Made by a program: the position numbers and the translations under genes. 64,000 nucleotides of DNA, taken from positions 1,364,001 through 1,428,000 of the forward strand of contig OZ243042.1 in assembly GCA_965212085.1 (NCBI GenBank). Reading direction: 5' to 3'. How positions within the stretch are numbered: the first letter of the stretch is position 1; every line of letters begins with the position of its first letter. Under the pieces are notes generated by a model. The model was not told the DNA's origin. It was given only the letters and a program-made list of their open reading frames with translations, and did no database searches. The DNA is from JAHRAW01 sp965212085. GTDB lineage: Bacteria > Pseudomonadota > Gammaproteobacteria > Arenicellales > Poriferihabitantaceae. Of the stretch, positions 1 to 8,429 are shown piece by piece.

Positions 1-669
1 CACCGCCATGCCGTAGGCGTTGGATTTCACGCCCGGCCACAGGCCGATGATGCGCCGCTCGTGGTGCACCGCGGCGGTCACTTTCCAGCCGCCTTCGCGC
101 AGCACTTCCTGCAAGCGGTGGAGCACCGCAAAATCCCATTGCAGTTCGGCAAGCCCCCATTCGAATTCCAGGGCGTCGAGCAGGCGTTGCAAGTCGCCGC
201 TCGGATCGTGCATGTTGGGTTCGGGGACTTCCACGTAGTACATCCGCACCGCGGCGTTGACGGTTATGTCGTGCACGTCGGCGCGCTTGCGCACCACCTG
301 ACGGTGGGCCTGGCTCTGCGGCGGAATATCAATGACCACGTCGCCGAGCAGTTTGGCCTGGCAGCCAAGCCGCCGGGTCGGCGGCGGGCTTTGTGTGCTT
401 TGTGCGTCGAGGCCGAAAAATTCCGCCTCAATGCTGCTTGGTTTCGACAGGTGGGCGGGGTCGGAGTTGATTTTGAACTTGGCGAACTCGCCGACGCTCT
501 GATCAATCTGGCAACGGTCGCACAAACCGCGCCCGCCGCATACCGTGTCGAGGTCCACGCCGAGTTGCTGGGCGGCCTCAAGCACCGACTTGCCGGCGGC
601 GATCTGCCCGCGCTTGCCGGAGGGGGTGAAGACGATTTGGACGGTGTCGGGGGGTGCGGTGGAGGTCAT
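1..669 (-). CDS. Corrinoid-protein reductive activator (ferredoxin + ASKHA, RACo/RamA-like), partial
   Basis: The gene starts at the ATG ending at 669 and runs off the left edge, so only the first 223 residues are visible. Residues 1 to about 105 are a plant-type [2Fe-2S] ferredoxin domain with Cys44, Cys50 and Cys53 spaced CX5CX2C and Cys103 as likely fourth ligand. The last visible residues (SNAYGMAV) are where the ASKHA ATPase fold of DUF4445 proteins normally begins. Family members use ATP to reduce Co(II) corrinoid proteins back to the active Co(I) state. The start overlaps the stop of the upstream GFA gene by four bases (ATGA). A corrinoid protein, its probable client, is the first gene of the same operon (4681-5397). 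The ferredoxin half is seen directly; the ATPase half is inferred from the family architecture. Confidence 0.85.
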   Translation of the reverse strand, partial: MTSTAPPDTVQIVFTPSGKRGQIAAGKSVLEAAQQLGVDLDTVCGGRGLCDRCQIDQSVGEFAKFKINSDPAHLSKPSSIEAEFFGLDAQSTQSPPPTRRLGCQAKLLGDVVIDIPPQSQAHRQVVRKRADVHDITVNAAVRMYYVEVPEPNMHDPSGDLQRLLDALEFEWGLAELQWDFAVLHRLQEVLREGGWKVTAAVHHERRIIGLWPGVKSNAYGMAV

Positions 670-1046
670 TTCAGGGCGGGGATAATCTGGTAGTCGCTGG
701 CGTCGTCCATATAGATATTGTCGATGGTTTCAAGGCCGGTCGGCTCGTCAATGGTGCCGGCCATGATGCTGATGGTGTCCTCTTCGTCATGCCGCCAAAA
801 CAGATTGCCGCCACATTCCCGGCAAAATCCGCGCCGCGCTTTTTCCGATGAGTGATACCATTTCAAGGTGTCGTCCTTTTCCAGATAAAAATCCGTGCGG
901 CGTACTTGGGTGGCGGCGACGTGGTGCCCGCTGGTTTTCCGGCACTGCCCGCAAAAGCAGTTGACCACGCCCCTCAACACGCCCTCAACGCGGTAACGCA
1001 CGCCGCCGCACAAGCACCCGCCGCTCTTCGCCGTGTCCGCCGTCAT
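666..1046 (-). CDS. GFA-family zinc protein (glutathione-dependent formaldehyde-activating superfamily)
   Basis: A 126-residue single-domain protein with the paired cysteine motifs of the GFA fold: CLC near residue 12, CGQC near 32 and CREC near 76, which in the family bind structural and catalytic zinc. The founding member was described as speeding formation of S-hydroxymethylglutathione from formaldehyde, although many homologues have no known substrate. Its start overlaps the preceding methyltransferase stop by four bases and its stop overlaps the next start by four bases, so it is translationally coupled inside the corrinoid/THF operon. A role in handling C1 units or formaldehyde released by demethylation fits the context but is inference. 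Confidence 0.8.
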   Translation of the reverse strand: MTADTAKSGGCLCGGVRYRVEGVLRGVVNCFCGQCRKTSGHHVAATQVRRTDFYLEKDDTLKWYHSSEKARRGFCRECGGNLFWRHDEEDTISIMAGTIDEPTGLETIDNIYMDDASDYQIIPALK

Positions 1047-1951
1047 GCGCCGCCGCGCCGCCGCCGCCGGCCTTCGCGCCCGCCGCGCCCGCCCGCGCCT
1101 TCTTCCGCCGGCTGGCGGTATTTTTTCAGCCAGCGTACGCAGTTGTTATCGTGCCCCATGACTACGTTAGAGCCCATCACCGCCTGCATCACTTCCTCGT
1201 GCAGCGGGTTGGTGATCGCCGAAGTCATGCCGGCGGCGATGGCCATGCTCAGAAAGGTGCCGTCCATTCCCTTGCGGTTGGGGATGCCGAAACTGAAATT
1301 GGAGGCGCCGCAGGTGGTGTTGACTTTGAGTTCTTCGCGCAGGCGTTTGACCAAATGCAACACCTGGCGCCCGGCGCTGTTGATGGCGCCCACCGGCATG
1401 ACCAGCGGGTCGACGACGATGTCGCTGTGGTGGATGCCGTGGTCGGCGGCGCGCTCGATGATTTTTTTGGCGACATCAAAACGCTCGTCGGGATTTTCCG
1501 ATATGCCCGCTTCGTCGTTGGAGATGGCGACCACCGCCGCGCCGTATTTTTTCACCAGCGGCAGCACCGCCTCCAGCCGCTCCTCCTCGCCGGTCACCGA
1601 GTTGAGCAGCGCCTTGCCCTGGTACGCGCCGAGGCCCGCTTCGAGGGCGGCGATGATGGACGAGTCAATGGACAGCGGCACGTCGGTGATGGACTGCACC
1701 AGGCGGATGGACTCGGCGAGGATGCCCGGTTCATCGGCCAGCGGGATGCCGGCGTTGACGTCGAGCATGGCGGCGCCGGCGGCCACCTGGGCGAGGGCGT
1801 CGGCTTCGACCCGGCTGTAGTCGCCGTTTTTCATTTCCTCGGCGAGTATCTTGCGGCCGGTGGGATTGATGCGCTCGCCGATGATTACGAACGGCTGCTC
1901 AAATCCGATTTTCAGCTCTTTGCTGGCGGAGCTGACCACGGTGTCGGTCAT
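1043..1951 (-). CDS. Methyltetrahydrofolate:corrinoid methyltransferase (pterin-binding family)
   Basis: 302 residues forming the DHPS-like TIM barrel of pterin-binding methyltransferases: IGERINPTG at 24-32, DVNAGIP at 64-70, PLSIDSS at 92-98 and a TTCGASN segment near 212. Family members (AcsE, MtgA, the MetH THF domain) move a methyl group between a corrinoid protein and tetrahydrofolate. Here the likely direction is corrinoid-CH3 to THF, making methyl-THF for the MTHFR encoded just upstream. The start overlaps the MTHFR stop by four bases. The C-terminal ~20 residues are a Gly/Arg-rich low-complexity tail encoded by very GC-rich DNA (about 1047-1110) and are probably not part of the fold. 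Confidence 0.9.
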   Translation of the reverse strand: MTDTVVSSASKELKIGFEQPFVIIGERINPTGRKILAEEMKNGDYSRVEADALAQVAAGAAMLDVNAGIPLADEPGILAESIRLVQSITDVPLSIDSSIIAALEAGLGAYQGKALLNSVTGEEERLEAVLPLVKKYGAAVVAISNDEAGISENPDERFDVAKKIIERAADHGIHHSDIVVDPLVMPVGAINSAGRQVLHLVKRLREELKVNTTCGASNFSFGIPNRKGMDGTFLSMAIAAGMTSAITNPLHEEVMQAVMGSNVVMGHDNNCVRWLKKYRQPAEEGAGGRGGREGRRRRRGGA

Positions 1952-3009
1952 AGTGAAACTCTCTGTTTTTCAGGTTGTTGGTTGGGGGTTTCGGTTTCGG
2001 TTGCGGTTGCATTTGCGTTTACGGCGGCGCCGGGACGCCACGGTTCGCGCCCGTCCAGGACTTTCGAGGCCGCCACCATTTCGGCCACGGCCTGCTCCTG
2101 CCGGTAGGCCATGACGTGCACGCCGGCGACGCCTTCGATGTCTTTGAGTTGCTGCATCAACTCAATGCAGATTTGGATGCCCTCGCGCTTCTGGTCCTGC
2201 GCGCCGGCGAGGCGCTCAATCACGGCATCGGGTATGTGCACGCCGGGGACGTTTTCCCGAATCCAGCGCGCCGTGCGCGCCGAGGCCAGCGGCCCGACGC
2301 CGGCGAGAATGAACACTCGCTCGTGCAGGCCCCGGTCGCGCACCCGCTCCATGTAGCGGGCGAACACCGGCAGGTCAAAGCAGTACTGGGTCTGCACAAA
2401 GTCGGCGCCGGCGGCGGCTTTTTTCTCCAGCCGCTCAACGCGAAAATCCCGCGGCGGCGCAAACGGATTGGCGGCGGCGCCGAGGAATATCTTCGGCGCT
2501 TCATTGAGCGCCCGCCCGCTCAACAACTGCGACTGGTCGCGCATGGTGCGCGCGGTGTTGAGCAATGACATGCAGTCGAGGTCGAACACCGGTTTGGCGT
2601 CGGGATGATCCCCGGCTTGCACGCCATCGCCGGTCAGGCACAGGATGTTGGACACCCCCATGGCCGCGGCGCCGAGGATGTCGCCTTGCATGGCGATGCG
2701 GTTGCGGTCGCGGCAGGAGATTTGCATGATGGTGGAATAGCCGGCGCGGGTCAGCAGCGCGCACACCCCGACGCTCGACATGTGGCAGTTGGCGCCGGAG
2801 CCGTCGGTGGCGTTGATGGCGTCCACGCAGCCGTCGAACCACTGCGCCTGCCGGTACACCTCGTCGGCGTTGGCCGAGTCCGGCGGCGCGAGTTCGGCGG
2901 TAACCGCAAACGCGCCGTCTCGCAGCACGCGCTCCAGCCGCCCGGCGGAGACGTGGCCCTCGCGCATCGGCAGCCGCAGCCCGGGCGCCGGCTCGTCTTC
3001 GTAACTCAT
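1948..3009 (-). CDS. Methylenetetrahydrofolate reductase
   Basis: 353 residues of the FAD-dependent MTHFR TIM barrel. Recognisable family segments include the early TAELAPPDS strand, ILCLTGDG in the middle and FVQTQYCFD in the C-terminal half. It interconverts methyl-THF and methylene-THF; with the neighbouring methyl-THF:corrinoid methyltransferase the pathway likely runs oxidatively, feeding corrinoid-derived methyl groups into the folate pool. I start it at the ATG at 3009 (MSYEDE) because the longer in-frame extension would overlap the upstream gene and is low-complexity Arg/Gly. The C-terminus (ATATETET) comes from hexamer repeats at 1989-2017. It lies 10 bases after the stop of the MTHFR C-terminal-domain gene. 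Confidence 0.92.
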   Translation of the reverse strand: MSYEDEPAPGLRLPMREGHVSAGRLERVLRDGAFAVTAELAPPDSANADEVYRQAQWFDGCVDAINATDGSGANCHMSSVGVCALLTRAGYSTIMQISCRDRNRIAMQGDILGAAAMGVSNILCLTGDGVQAGDHPDAKPVFDLDCMSLLNTARTMRDQSQLLSGRALNEAPKIFLGAAANPFAPPRDFRVERLEKKAAAGADFVQTQYCFDLPVFARYMERVRDRGLHERVFILAGVGPLASARTARWIRENVPGVHIPDAVIERLAGAQDQKREGIQICIELMQQLKDIEGVAGVHVMAYRQEQAVAEMVAASKVLDGREPWRPGAAVNANATATETETPNQQPEKQRVSL

Positions 3010-3019
3010 GGTTCGTAAC

Positions 3020-3484
3020 TCACGGCCGCGGTGCCTCCATCCCCCGCGCGCGGCGCGCTTCCCGCAACCACGCCGAAGCACCGGCCATGGACCAGTCCGG
3101 CGGCGCTTGCAGGGTTCGTATCTTGTCGCCGTGGCGCATGTTGCGGCTGCCCTTCCAGGCTTCGACCCACACGCACGGCATTTCCGGCTTGACCTCGCAG
3201 TTGCCGTCGGCGCGCACGCCGCCGCAAGGCCCGTTGCGCAGCTGCTTGGGGCAGTTCATCGGGCACGACATGCCCGTGGAACTGAGCACGCAATGCCCGC
3301 ACATCCGGCAGTCGAACAACAACCCCTTGACGGTTTTTTCAACCAGCGCCACGGGCCGCTCAATGCGCGCGTAGCCGAGGGTCCGCCACAAGGGATGCAG
3401 CGCGATCACGGCTTTTTCAAAGCAGCGGTAGAACCATTCCAGCCCGCGGGAGTGGCGTACCGACCATTTTCTCAAGGCGTACAT
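3020..3484 (-). CDS. MTHFR C-terminal-domain protein (MetV-like)
   Basis: 154 residues with the cysteine-rich core of the MTHFR_C family (PF12225): Cys59, Cys62, Cys65, Cys74, Cys78 and Cys87, including the CRMCGHC and CPMNCP clusters followed by NGPCGG. In acetogens the homologue MetV is a separate subunit of the MetVF methylenetetrahydrofolate reductase and binds Fe-S clusters or zinc. Placement immediately upstream of the MTHFR gene suggests a MetV-MetF-like two-subunit enzyme in this organism. That the cluster carries electrons here is inference. The start is the ATG at 3484; the 136 bases upstream of it contain no gene. Confidence 0.85.
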   Translation of the reverse strand: MYALRKWSVRHSRGLEWFYRCFEKAVIALHPLWRTLGYARIERPVALVEKTVKGLLFDCRMCGHCVLSSTGMSCPMNCPKQLRNGPCGGVRADGNCEVKPEMPCVWVEAWKGSRNMRHGDKIRTLQAPPDWSMAGASAWLREARRARGMEAPRP

Positions 3485-3620
3485 TTTTTAGTAACCGGAA
3501 GTCAGGTATCTCGCCGGTGCGGGGGCGCGGGGAGGCGATGACCGGCGATCGTGGATTTCGCCGTGCGAACCAAACAAATAAAACTCGCGGCGATCAAACC
3601 ACACAAACCAAACGCGGTGA

Positions 3621-3926
3621 TCAAGGCTGCTGCGGCTCGTCGCCTTTATTGCGAATCAGCGCCAGCAGGCGGTCTTGGTCGTATTCGCGTTCGTACTTCG
3701 CCGCTACCGCTTCGGCCTCGGCCTGCAGGTCGCCGCCGCAGGCTACGCTTACGCGTTTCCAGTCGGCGAGGTAGGCGTCCGATGAGCCTTTGCCGGCGCG
3801 CATGGCGGCGCGGTCTATGGCGTCGGCGAAGCGCTCGGAGAGTTTGACCTTGACCGATTCGCGGCGTTGTTTGGCGATGATCTGGGCGGGAATGTCGCGC
3901 CAGTACACGGTGATTAGTTTGGCCAT
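3621..3926 (-). CDS. Small 'virulence factor' family protein (PF13769-like)
   Basis: 101 residues starting MAKLITVYWRDIPAQ, the hallmark opening of a small proteobacterial family labelled 'virulence factor' in public annotation. The name is historical; no virulence function is implied. Conserved family features visible are the YWRDIPAQ start, the SERFADAIDRAAM helix and a YLADW segment. In marine Alphaproteobacteria I know the same gene from corrinoid/MTHFR clusters, and here it likewise sits between DUF1638 and the MetV-like gene, so it probably helps methyl transfer or the folate/corrinoid complex. I start it at 3926 rather than at an earlier in-frame codon that would overlap the upstream gene. 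Confidence 0.8.
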   Translation of the reverse strand: MAKLITVYWRDIPAQIIAKQRRESVKVKLSERFADAIDRAAMRAGKGSSDAYLADWKRVSVACGGDLQAEAEAVAAKYEREYDQDRLLALIRNKGDEPQQP

Positions 3927-3951
3927 TTGCGTCTCGGGTTTTGCGGGCGGG

Positions 3952-4644
3952 TCAGTTGTGCCGGATCGCATCGGCGCGCGGCGCATCCACCTTGACTTTC
4001 ATGAGGCGGCCGACCGACTGCTGCAACGCCGATTCGAAAGGCGCGTCGCCGGTGTGGATGCGTTGGTATTCGAGGTTCAACCAGGCGGCCGCCTGCTCGG
4101 CTTTTGCATCGGTTTGCGCGTCATCCAGCTGCGCCAGATACACCAGTTTCTTGTAGTTGCCGAAATACATTTCCTTGAGTTCGGGATGGCGGTCCATGCC
4201 GAATCCTTTGACGATCAGGCGCTCGAAATTTTTCGCCAGGTAATCGGTCAGGTAAAAGGTGCCGACCTCGGCTTCGGCGAGGGCGTTGAATGTATCTTCG
4301 CCGGCGAAAAAGGAATAGCAATGCGCGCCCGGCAGCCGCTCGAGGCCCTCGTCCCGCAGCAGCGCATCCAGCAAACCGCCGGTGCCGCAGTCGGCGTAGC
4401 CGATGAATATCTTTCGGTAGGCGGCGCGATTCTCGGCGATTTTCCGGCGCACCGCCGGCACGATTTCCTTCGGGTAGTTGTGCAGACTCGCCGGCAGGCA
4501 CTGAATATCCATAAAGTCCCAGCGGTTGAGATCTTTCACGCGCACCAGTTCATGCGCCAGCGCCCCGCAGGCGATGACCAGCACGCGGCCCTTTGCTGCG
4601 GAATCCATCGGCGCGGAGGCCGCCGGCGCACGGTTCGCGGTCAT
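3952..4644 (-). CDS. DUF1638 protein of the corrinoid operon
   Basis: 230 residues of the DUF1638 family. Visible conserved pieces are VLVIACGALAHEL near residue 20, CLPASLHNYP near 50, the YADCGTGG loop near 85 and CYSFFAGED near 110. The family is common in methanogens and in proteobacterial corrinoid clusters, where it accompanies methyltransferases; its biochemical role is not established. Several conserved Cys, His and Asp residues suggest metal or corrinoid binding, which is speculation. It lies 36 bases downstream of the corrinoid protein gene and 25 bases before the small 'virulence factor' gene, so all are likely on one transcript. An alternative start at Met13 is possible. Confidence 0.85.
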   Translation of the reverse strand: MTANRAPAASAPMDSAAKGRVLVIACGALAHELVRVKDLNRWDFMDIQCLPASLHNYPKEIVPAVRRKIAENRAAYRKIFIGYADCGTGGLLDALLRDEGLERLPGAHCYSFFAGEDTFNALAEAEVGTFYLTDYLAKNFERLIVKGFGMDRHPELKEMYFGNYKKLVYLAQLDDAQTDAKAEQAAAWLNLEYQRIHTGDAPFESALQQSVGRLMKVKVDAPRADAIRHN

Positions 4645-4680
4645 TTGAGTGGCCGGTTGATGCTCCGTTGATCGGGTTGA

Positions 4681-5397
4681 TCAGGCGGCGCGCTTTTCGG
4701 CGATTTTGGCGCCGGCGATTTCCACCGCCACCGCCGCGTCCCGGCAGTAGGCGTCGGCGCCGATGGCTTTGGAGAACTCCTCGTTGAGCGGCGCCCCGCC
4801 GACCAGCACGATGTAGTCGTTGCGGATGCCCTTCTCCACCATGGTATCAATCACCACCTTCATATACGGCATGGTGGTGGTCAGCAGCGCCGACATGCCG
4901 AGGATGTCGGGCTGATGCTCCTCCAGCGCTTCGAGGTAGTTCTCCACCGGGTTGTCAATGCCGAGGTTGATGACCTCGAAGCCGGCGCCCTCCATCATCA
5001 TCGCCACGAGGTTTTTGCCGATGTCGTGGATGTCGCCCTTGACGGTGCCGATGACCATTTTGCCGATGGGCTTGGCGCCGGTCTCGGCCAGCAGCGGGCG
5101 CAGAATTTCCATGCCGCCCTTCATTGCGTTGGCCGACATCAGCACTTCGGGAACGAACAGGATGCCGTCTCGAAAATCAATGCCGACGATGCGCATGCCT
5201 TCCACCAGCGCTTCGTCCAGCACCTTGGAGGCGCTCCAGCCGCGCCCCAGCAGGATGTTCGTGCCTTCCATGATTTCATCCCGAAGCCCGTCGTAGAGGT
5301 CGTCGTGCATCTGCTCGACCAGCTCGTCGTCCGGCAGGGAAGTGAGGTCCAGGTCGTCGTCTTCGCCCGGCTGGTTTTTTGGGTCGTCGTCTGCCAT
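4681..5397 (-). CDS. Corrinoid (B12-binding) methyltransferase protein
   Basis: 238 residues with the two-domain layout of MtbC/MtgC-type corrinoid proteins: an N-terminal helical cap (about 25-105) and a Rossmann B12 domain (about 110-235). The cobalt-ligand motif DxHxxG is present as GDIHDIGKN, with His124 the predicted lower axial ligand. It would carry a methyl group from an unseen substrate methyltransferase to the THF methyltransferase at 1043-1951. I choose the ATG at 5397 over an ATG five codons upstream because GGAG lies 9 bases before it. It is the first gene of the operon. The N-terminal stretch is unusually acidic. No MttB-like substrate enzyme lies in this window; it may be beyond the left edge. 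Confidence 0.92.
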   Translation of the reverse strand: MADDDPKNQPGEDDDLDLTSLPDDELVEQMHDDLYDGLRDEIMEGTNILLGRGWSASKVLDEALVEGMRIVGIDFRDGILFVPEVLMSANAMKGGMEILRPLLAETGAKPIGKMVIGTVKGDIHDIGKNLVAMMMEGAGFEVINLGIDNPVENYLEALEEHQPDILGMSALLTTTMPYMKVVIDTMVEKGIRNDYIVLVGGAPLNEEFSKAIGADAYCRDAAVAVEIAGAKIAEKRAA

Positions 5398-5478
5398 CGC
5401 AAAACTCCGCAAAAAGTGAATGGTGGTTGCCTCGCCGGCAGCCGCGAAATCGCCGGGCTACGCCGAGGGACTATACGA

Positions 5479-5506
5479 ATTCAGGGCCGCGATTCTACCC
5501 CTGAAT
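5479..5506. promoter_or_regulatory. Inverted repeat upstream of the corrinoid operon
   Basis: Perfect 8-base arms (ATTCAGGG and CCCTGAAT) separated by 12 bases, about 80-110 bases upstream of the first operon gene in an otherwise empty 170-base gap. Position and symmetry suit a repressor or activator site, but no regulator gene is adjacent. Confidence 0.3.
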
Positions 5507-5567
5507 GCGACATCGGACATCATTTTCACGACAGGCCGCGGCTTCAAAATCGCCCGCAATAATACGC

Positions 5568-6131
5568 TTATTTTACAACGCTTTGCATAATTTTGTGGAT
5601 TTCCGGCTTGCCGCGCGCGATTTCCTCCCCGCTCAGCCCCTGGATTTCGTGGGGAAAAACCAGCCATTGGGCGGTCTCGTGCAGGTAATAATCCGGCAGC
5701 CGCCCGGTGGCGTTGTTGGCCGGCTTGAACCACGGCGTCGCCACCTTGATCCGGGACGGCGTGTTGCGCCGGGTGCGCGCGCTCAGCTGCTCAATCACCG
5801 CCTCAATGCTGCGCCCCGAATCATACACGTCATCCACGATCAGCAGCGCGTTTTCGGCGTTGAGATTTTGCACCAGGTAACCCAGCCCGTGCACCCGCAC
5901 CGTCTCGCCGCGCCGGCCAATGCCCGTGTACAACGAAGTGCGCAGGCTGATGTGGTCGGTGGGGATGTCGAAGTACTCGAGCATCTCCTGAACCGCGATG
6001 CCCACCGGCGAGCCGCCGCGCCAGATGCCGACGATGAAGTCCGGGCGGAAGCCGCTTTGGATGATTCGCGCGCCGAGCCGGTAGGAATCCTCCAGCAATT
6101 CCTGGGCGGATATAAATCGTTTATCGCTCAT
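5568..6131 (-). CDS. Hypoxanthine/guanine-type phosphoribosyltransferase
   Basis: 187 residues with the type I PRTase fold. The PRPP-binding loop is VDDVYDSGRS at residues 99-108, preceded by hydrophobic ALLI as in purine PRTases. Such enzymes convert a purine base plus PRPP to the nucleotide in salvage. The RGGSPVG segment near residue 38 is typical of the PPi-binding region. Start is the ATG at 6131 (MSDKRF); longer in-frame reading would run through the tRNA genes. It follows tRNA-Leu on the same strand. Substrate preference among hypoxanthine, guanine and xanthine cannot be read from the sequence. Confidence 0.85.
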   Translation of the reverse strand: MSDKRFISAQELLEDSYRLGARIIQSGFRPDFIVGIWRGGSPVGIAVQEMLEYFDIPTDHISLRTSLYTGIGRRGETVRVHGLGYLVQNLNAENALLIVDDVYDSGRSIEAVIEQLSARTRRNTPSRIKVATPWFKPANNATGRLPDYYLHETAQWLVFPHEIQGLSGEEIARGKPEIHKIMQSVVK

Positions 6132-6191
6132 GCCGTGGTTTGTTTTGGGGTTGGTTGCGGCCCGGGATGCCCCGCCGCAGCGGGCCGGCGG

Positions 6192-6278
6192 TGGTGCCCG
6201 GAGCCGGATTTGAACCGGCACGATGTCGCCATCGAGGGATTTTAAGTCCCTTGCGTCTACCAATTCCGCCACCCGGGC
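6192..6278 (-). tRNA. tRNA-Leu (anticodon TAA)
   Basis: 87 bases including an encoded CCA. Acceptor stem GCCCGGG pairs with the 3' strand, there is a long variable arm as expected for Leu, and the anticodon loop reads CTTAAAA with anticodon TAA. It corresponds to E. coli leuZ in the glyW-cysT-leuZ array. Confidence 0.97.
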
Positions 6279-6302
6279 ATTTTTGCGGTGGTAAAAAATT
6301 GT

Positions 6303-6376
6303 TGGAGGCTGAGCCCGGAATCGAACCGAGGTACACGGCTTTGCAGGCCGCTGCATAACCACTCTGCCACTCAGCC
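6303..6376 (-). tRNA. tRNA-Cys (anticodon GCA)
   Basis: 74 bases with encoded CCA, acceptor stem GGCTGAG, T-loop GGTTCGATTCC, discriminator U and anticodon GCA in CTGCAAA. It lies 24 bases upstream of tRNA-Leu on the same strand, matching the conserved Cys-Leu order of gammaproteobacterial arrays. Confidence 0.97.
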
Positions 6377-6614
6377 GCAGCCGGCCATGGCCTTTCGCCA
6401 GGTTCGGCCCCGTCAATGAAGGGCGGATGATAGCACCATTGGCGGGGTCGGCACACACCATTTTCCAGCCGCTGTAATGGTCAAAAAGTCGCAAATGGGG
6501 TGCTTTTTATCGGGATCCATCCTATACTCAATACGTGCTCAATCCTTGGAAAGTCTAAATCAGGATTAGGGATTACGGACGCAATGGACACAACTTTTCA
6601 ACAGAGAAAGAAAC

Positions 6615-8426
6615 ATGAACGAGCGGAAAACAGAACAAATCGTGCGCCGGCATCTTGATGCCTGCAAGCCCGATTCCCAAACCGGTAATGTGTGCTATTG
6701 GGAGCAGACGCCGGAGAACAACCGCATCAAGAAGTTGCTCGCCAAAGCATCCAAAAGTGGTGTCGGTGCCGGTCGCCCGGAATTCATCGTTGCCTTTGAT
6801 GCATATCCGGATTTCCTGATTGTTATTGAATGCAAGGCCTCACCAACCCGCCACCAAAGCAAGGATCTTGACCGCCCGGCGGATTATGCGGTGGATGGTG
6901 CCTTGCATTACGCTTCGTATCTGACCGCAGATTTCAATGTGTTGGCAGTCGCGGTGAGCGGCACCGACAAACGCAATTTGAAAGTGAGCCACTTCTTCTG
7001 TTTTCGTGGCGACCACGAGCCTGAAGCTGCGTTCGGCGGTGAATTGCTATCGTTTGGCGATTATTTGACGGGCTACTTCCGGCACCCTGTGGTCTTCAGG
7101 CAAGATTTGGACAAGTTGTTGCTGTTCACCCGCGAACTAAATGGGCACCTGCACACGCTGAAAGTCAAGGAGACCAACCGTAGTCTCCTCATTAGCGCAA
7201 TTTTGATGGCGTTGCAGGATGCTCAGTTTGTTGCCGCCTACCAAGCGCAGACCGGAAAAGATTTGTTGATCGTCATCAAGAACACGATGCTCAAAGAAAT
7301 GCGTGCGGCGGCGATACCGGACCAAACCTTCAAGAGTGTTCAAATCAGTTACAGTTTCATGGATGCGCCGGGCAAGCTGTGCGATGGCAGGGTGTTAATT
7401 GACCTAGTAAACGAGATAAACGAGCGCATTAATTCGTTTCAGAAGACTCACCAATATTACGATTTTCTAGGGCAATTGTACGTGGAGTTTCTTCGTTACT
7501 CTAACAGCGATAAGGGGCTTGGCATTGTCTTGACTCCCCCGCACATAACCGAGTTGGCCGTTGATCTCGCGCAAGTGGACAAGAGCGATATTCTCTATGA
7601 TAACTGCGCCGGCACCGGGGGCTTTCTTATCTCAGGAATGAAACGCATGATAAGCCAAGCGAAAGGAAACTTGAAAGTAGAACAGAAAATCAAAAGCGAA
7701 AGCATCATCGGGGTAGAACTGCAAGCCGATATCTCCTCACTTCTCTGCTCCAATATGTTTATACACGGCGATGGTCGTAGCAATGTGTTTCAAGGTGACT
7801 GTTTTAACAAGATCGTAGCTAATCGAATAAAAAAAGAATTTCAGCCGACAGTTGGCATGCTCAACCCGCCTTTTAAAGGTGAAGTAACGGATATCGAAGA
7901 GATGGATTTTGTGATTAACAACCTGGATGTGTTGAAATCCGGCGGCCGTTGCGTAGCGCTTTTACCGATGCAATGTGCCCTTGCCCAACAGGGAGAAAGG
8001 CTGGCATTGAAAGAAAACATACTAAAAAATCACACACTGGAGGCCGTTCTCTCTCTACCCAACGACCTTTTTCATAACAGTAAGGTTAGTGTGGTCACTT
8101 GCCTGATGGTATTCACCGCATGGCGACCCCACCCTCCGAATAAAGAAACCTGGTTTGGTTATTGCAAAGAAGATGGCTTTATCAAGAAAAAACCGTTTGG
8201 GCGGGTGGACTACTATGGTCGCTGGCAAAATATAAAAGAGAAATGGGTGTCGGGCTTTGTTAATCGCTCAAACGTCCCCGGCTTCGGGATAATGAAAAAA
8301 GTGAGTGCGGCTGACGAATGGTGCGCTGAGGCATATATTGAAACTAACTACGCAGAACTCACCAAAAACGACTTTCAGAAAGTGATGCGTGATTTCGCAC
8401 TCTATAAAATCAAGAGTGGAGAATAA
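6615..8426 (+). CDS. BcgI-like type IIB restriction-modification protein (nuclease + N6-adenine methyltransferase)
   Basis: 603 residues. The N-terminal ~180 hold a PD-(D/E)xK nuclease: Pro65-Asp66 and Glu72-Cys73-Lys74 in PDFLIVIECKA, preceded by GRPEF. Residues about 280-560 are an N6-adenine methyltransferase with SAM motif I NCAGTGGF (330-337) and catalytic NPPF (417-420). A cleavage domain fused to an HsdM-like methylase, plus a separate small specificity subunit 3 bases downstream, is the architecture of BcgI (A subunit about 637, B subunit about 341 residues). Such enzymes cut on both sides of a bipartite site and methylate it. Codon use is much less GC-biased than in the neighbours, indicating acquisition. 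No helicase/HsdR motor is nearby, arguing against a type I system. Confidence 0.85.
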   Translation: MNERKTEQIVRRHLDACKPDSQTGNVCYWEQTPENNRIKKLLAKASKSGVGAGRPEFIVAFDAYPDFLIVIECKASPTRHQSKDLDRPADYAVDGALHYASYLTADFNVLAVAVSGTDKRNLKVSHFFCFRGDHEPEAAFGGELLSFGDYLTGYFRHPVVFRQDLDKLLLFTRELNGHLHTLKVKETNRSLLISAILMALQDAQFVAAYQAQTGKDLLIVIKNTMLKEMRAAAIPDQTFKSVQISYSFMDAPGKLCDGRVLIDLVNEINERINSFQKTHQYYDFLGQLYVEFLRYSNSDKGLGIVLTPPHITELAVDLAQVDKSDILYDNCAGTGGFLISGMKRMISQAKGNLKVEQKIKSESIIGVELQADISSLLCSNMFIHGDGRSNVFQGDCFNKIVANRIKKEFQPTVGMLNPPFKGEVTDIEEMDFVINNLDVLKSGGRCVALLPMQCALAQQGERLALKENILKNHTLEAVLSLPNDLFHNSKVSVVTCLMVFTAWRPHPPNKETWFGYCKEDGFIKKKPFGRVDYYGRWQNIKEKWVSGFVNRSNVPGFGIMKKVSAADEWCAEAYIETNYAELTKNDFQKVMRDFALYKIKSGE

Positions 8427-8429
8427 ATC

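Noticed and set aside
5398..5567. Cobalamin riboswitch upstream of the corrinoid operon.
   Set aside because: No B12-box-like conserved segment; only an 8-base inverted repeat is visible and the gap is too short for a full riboswitch.
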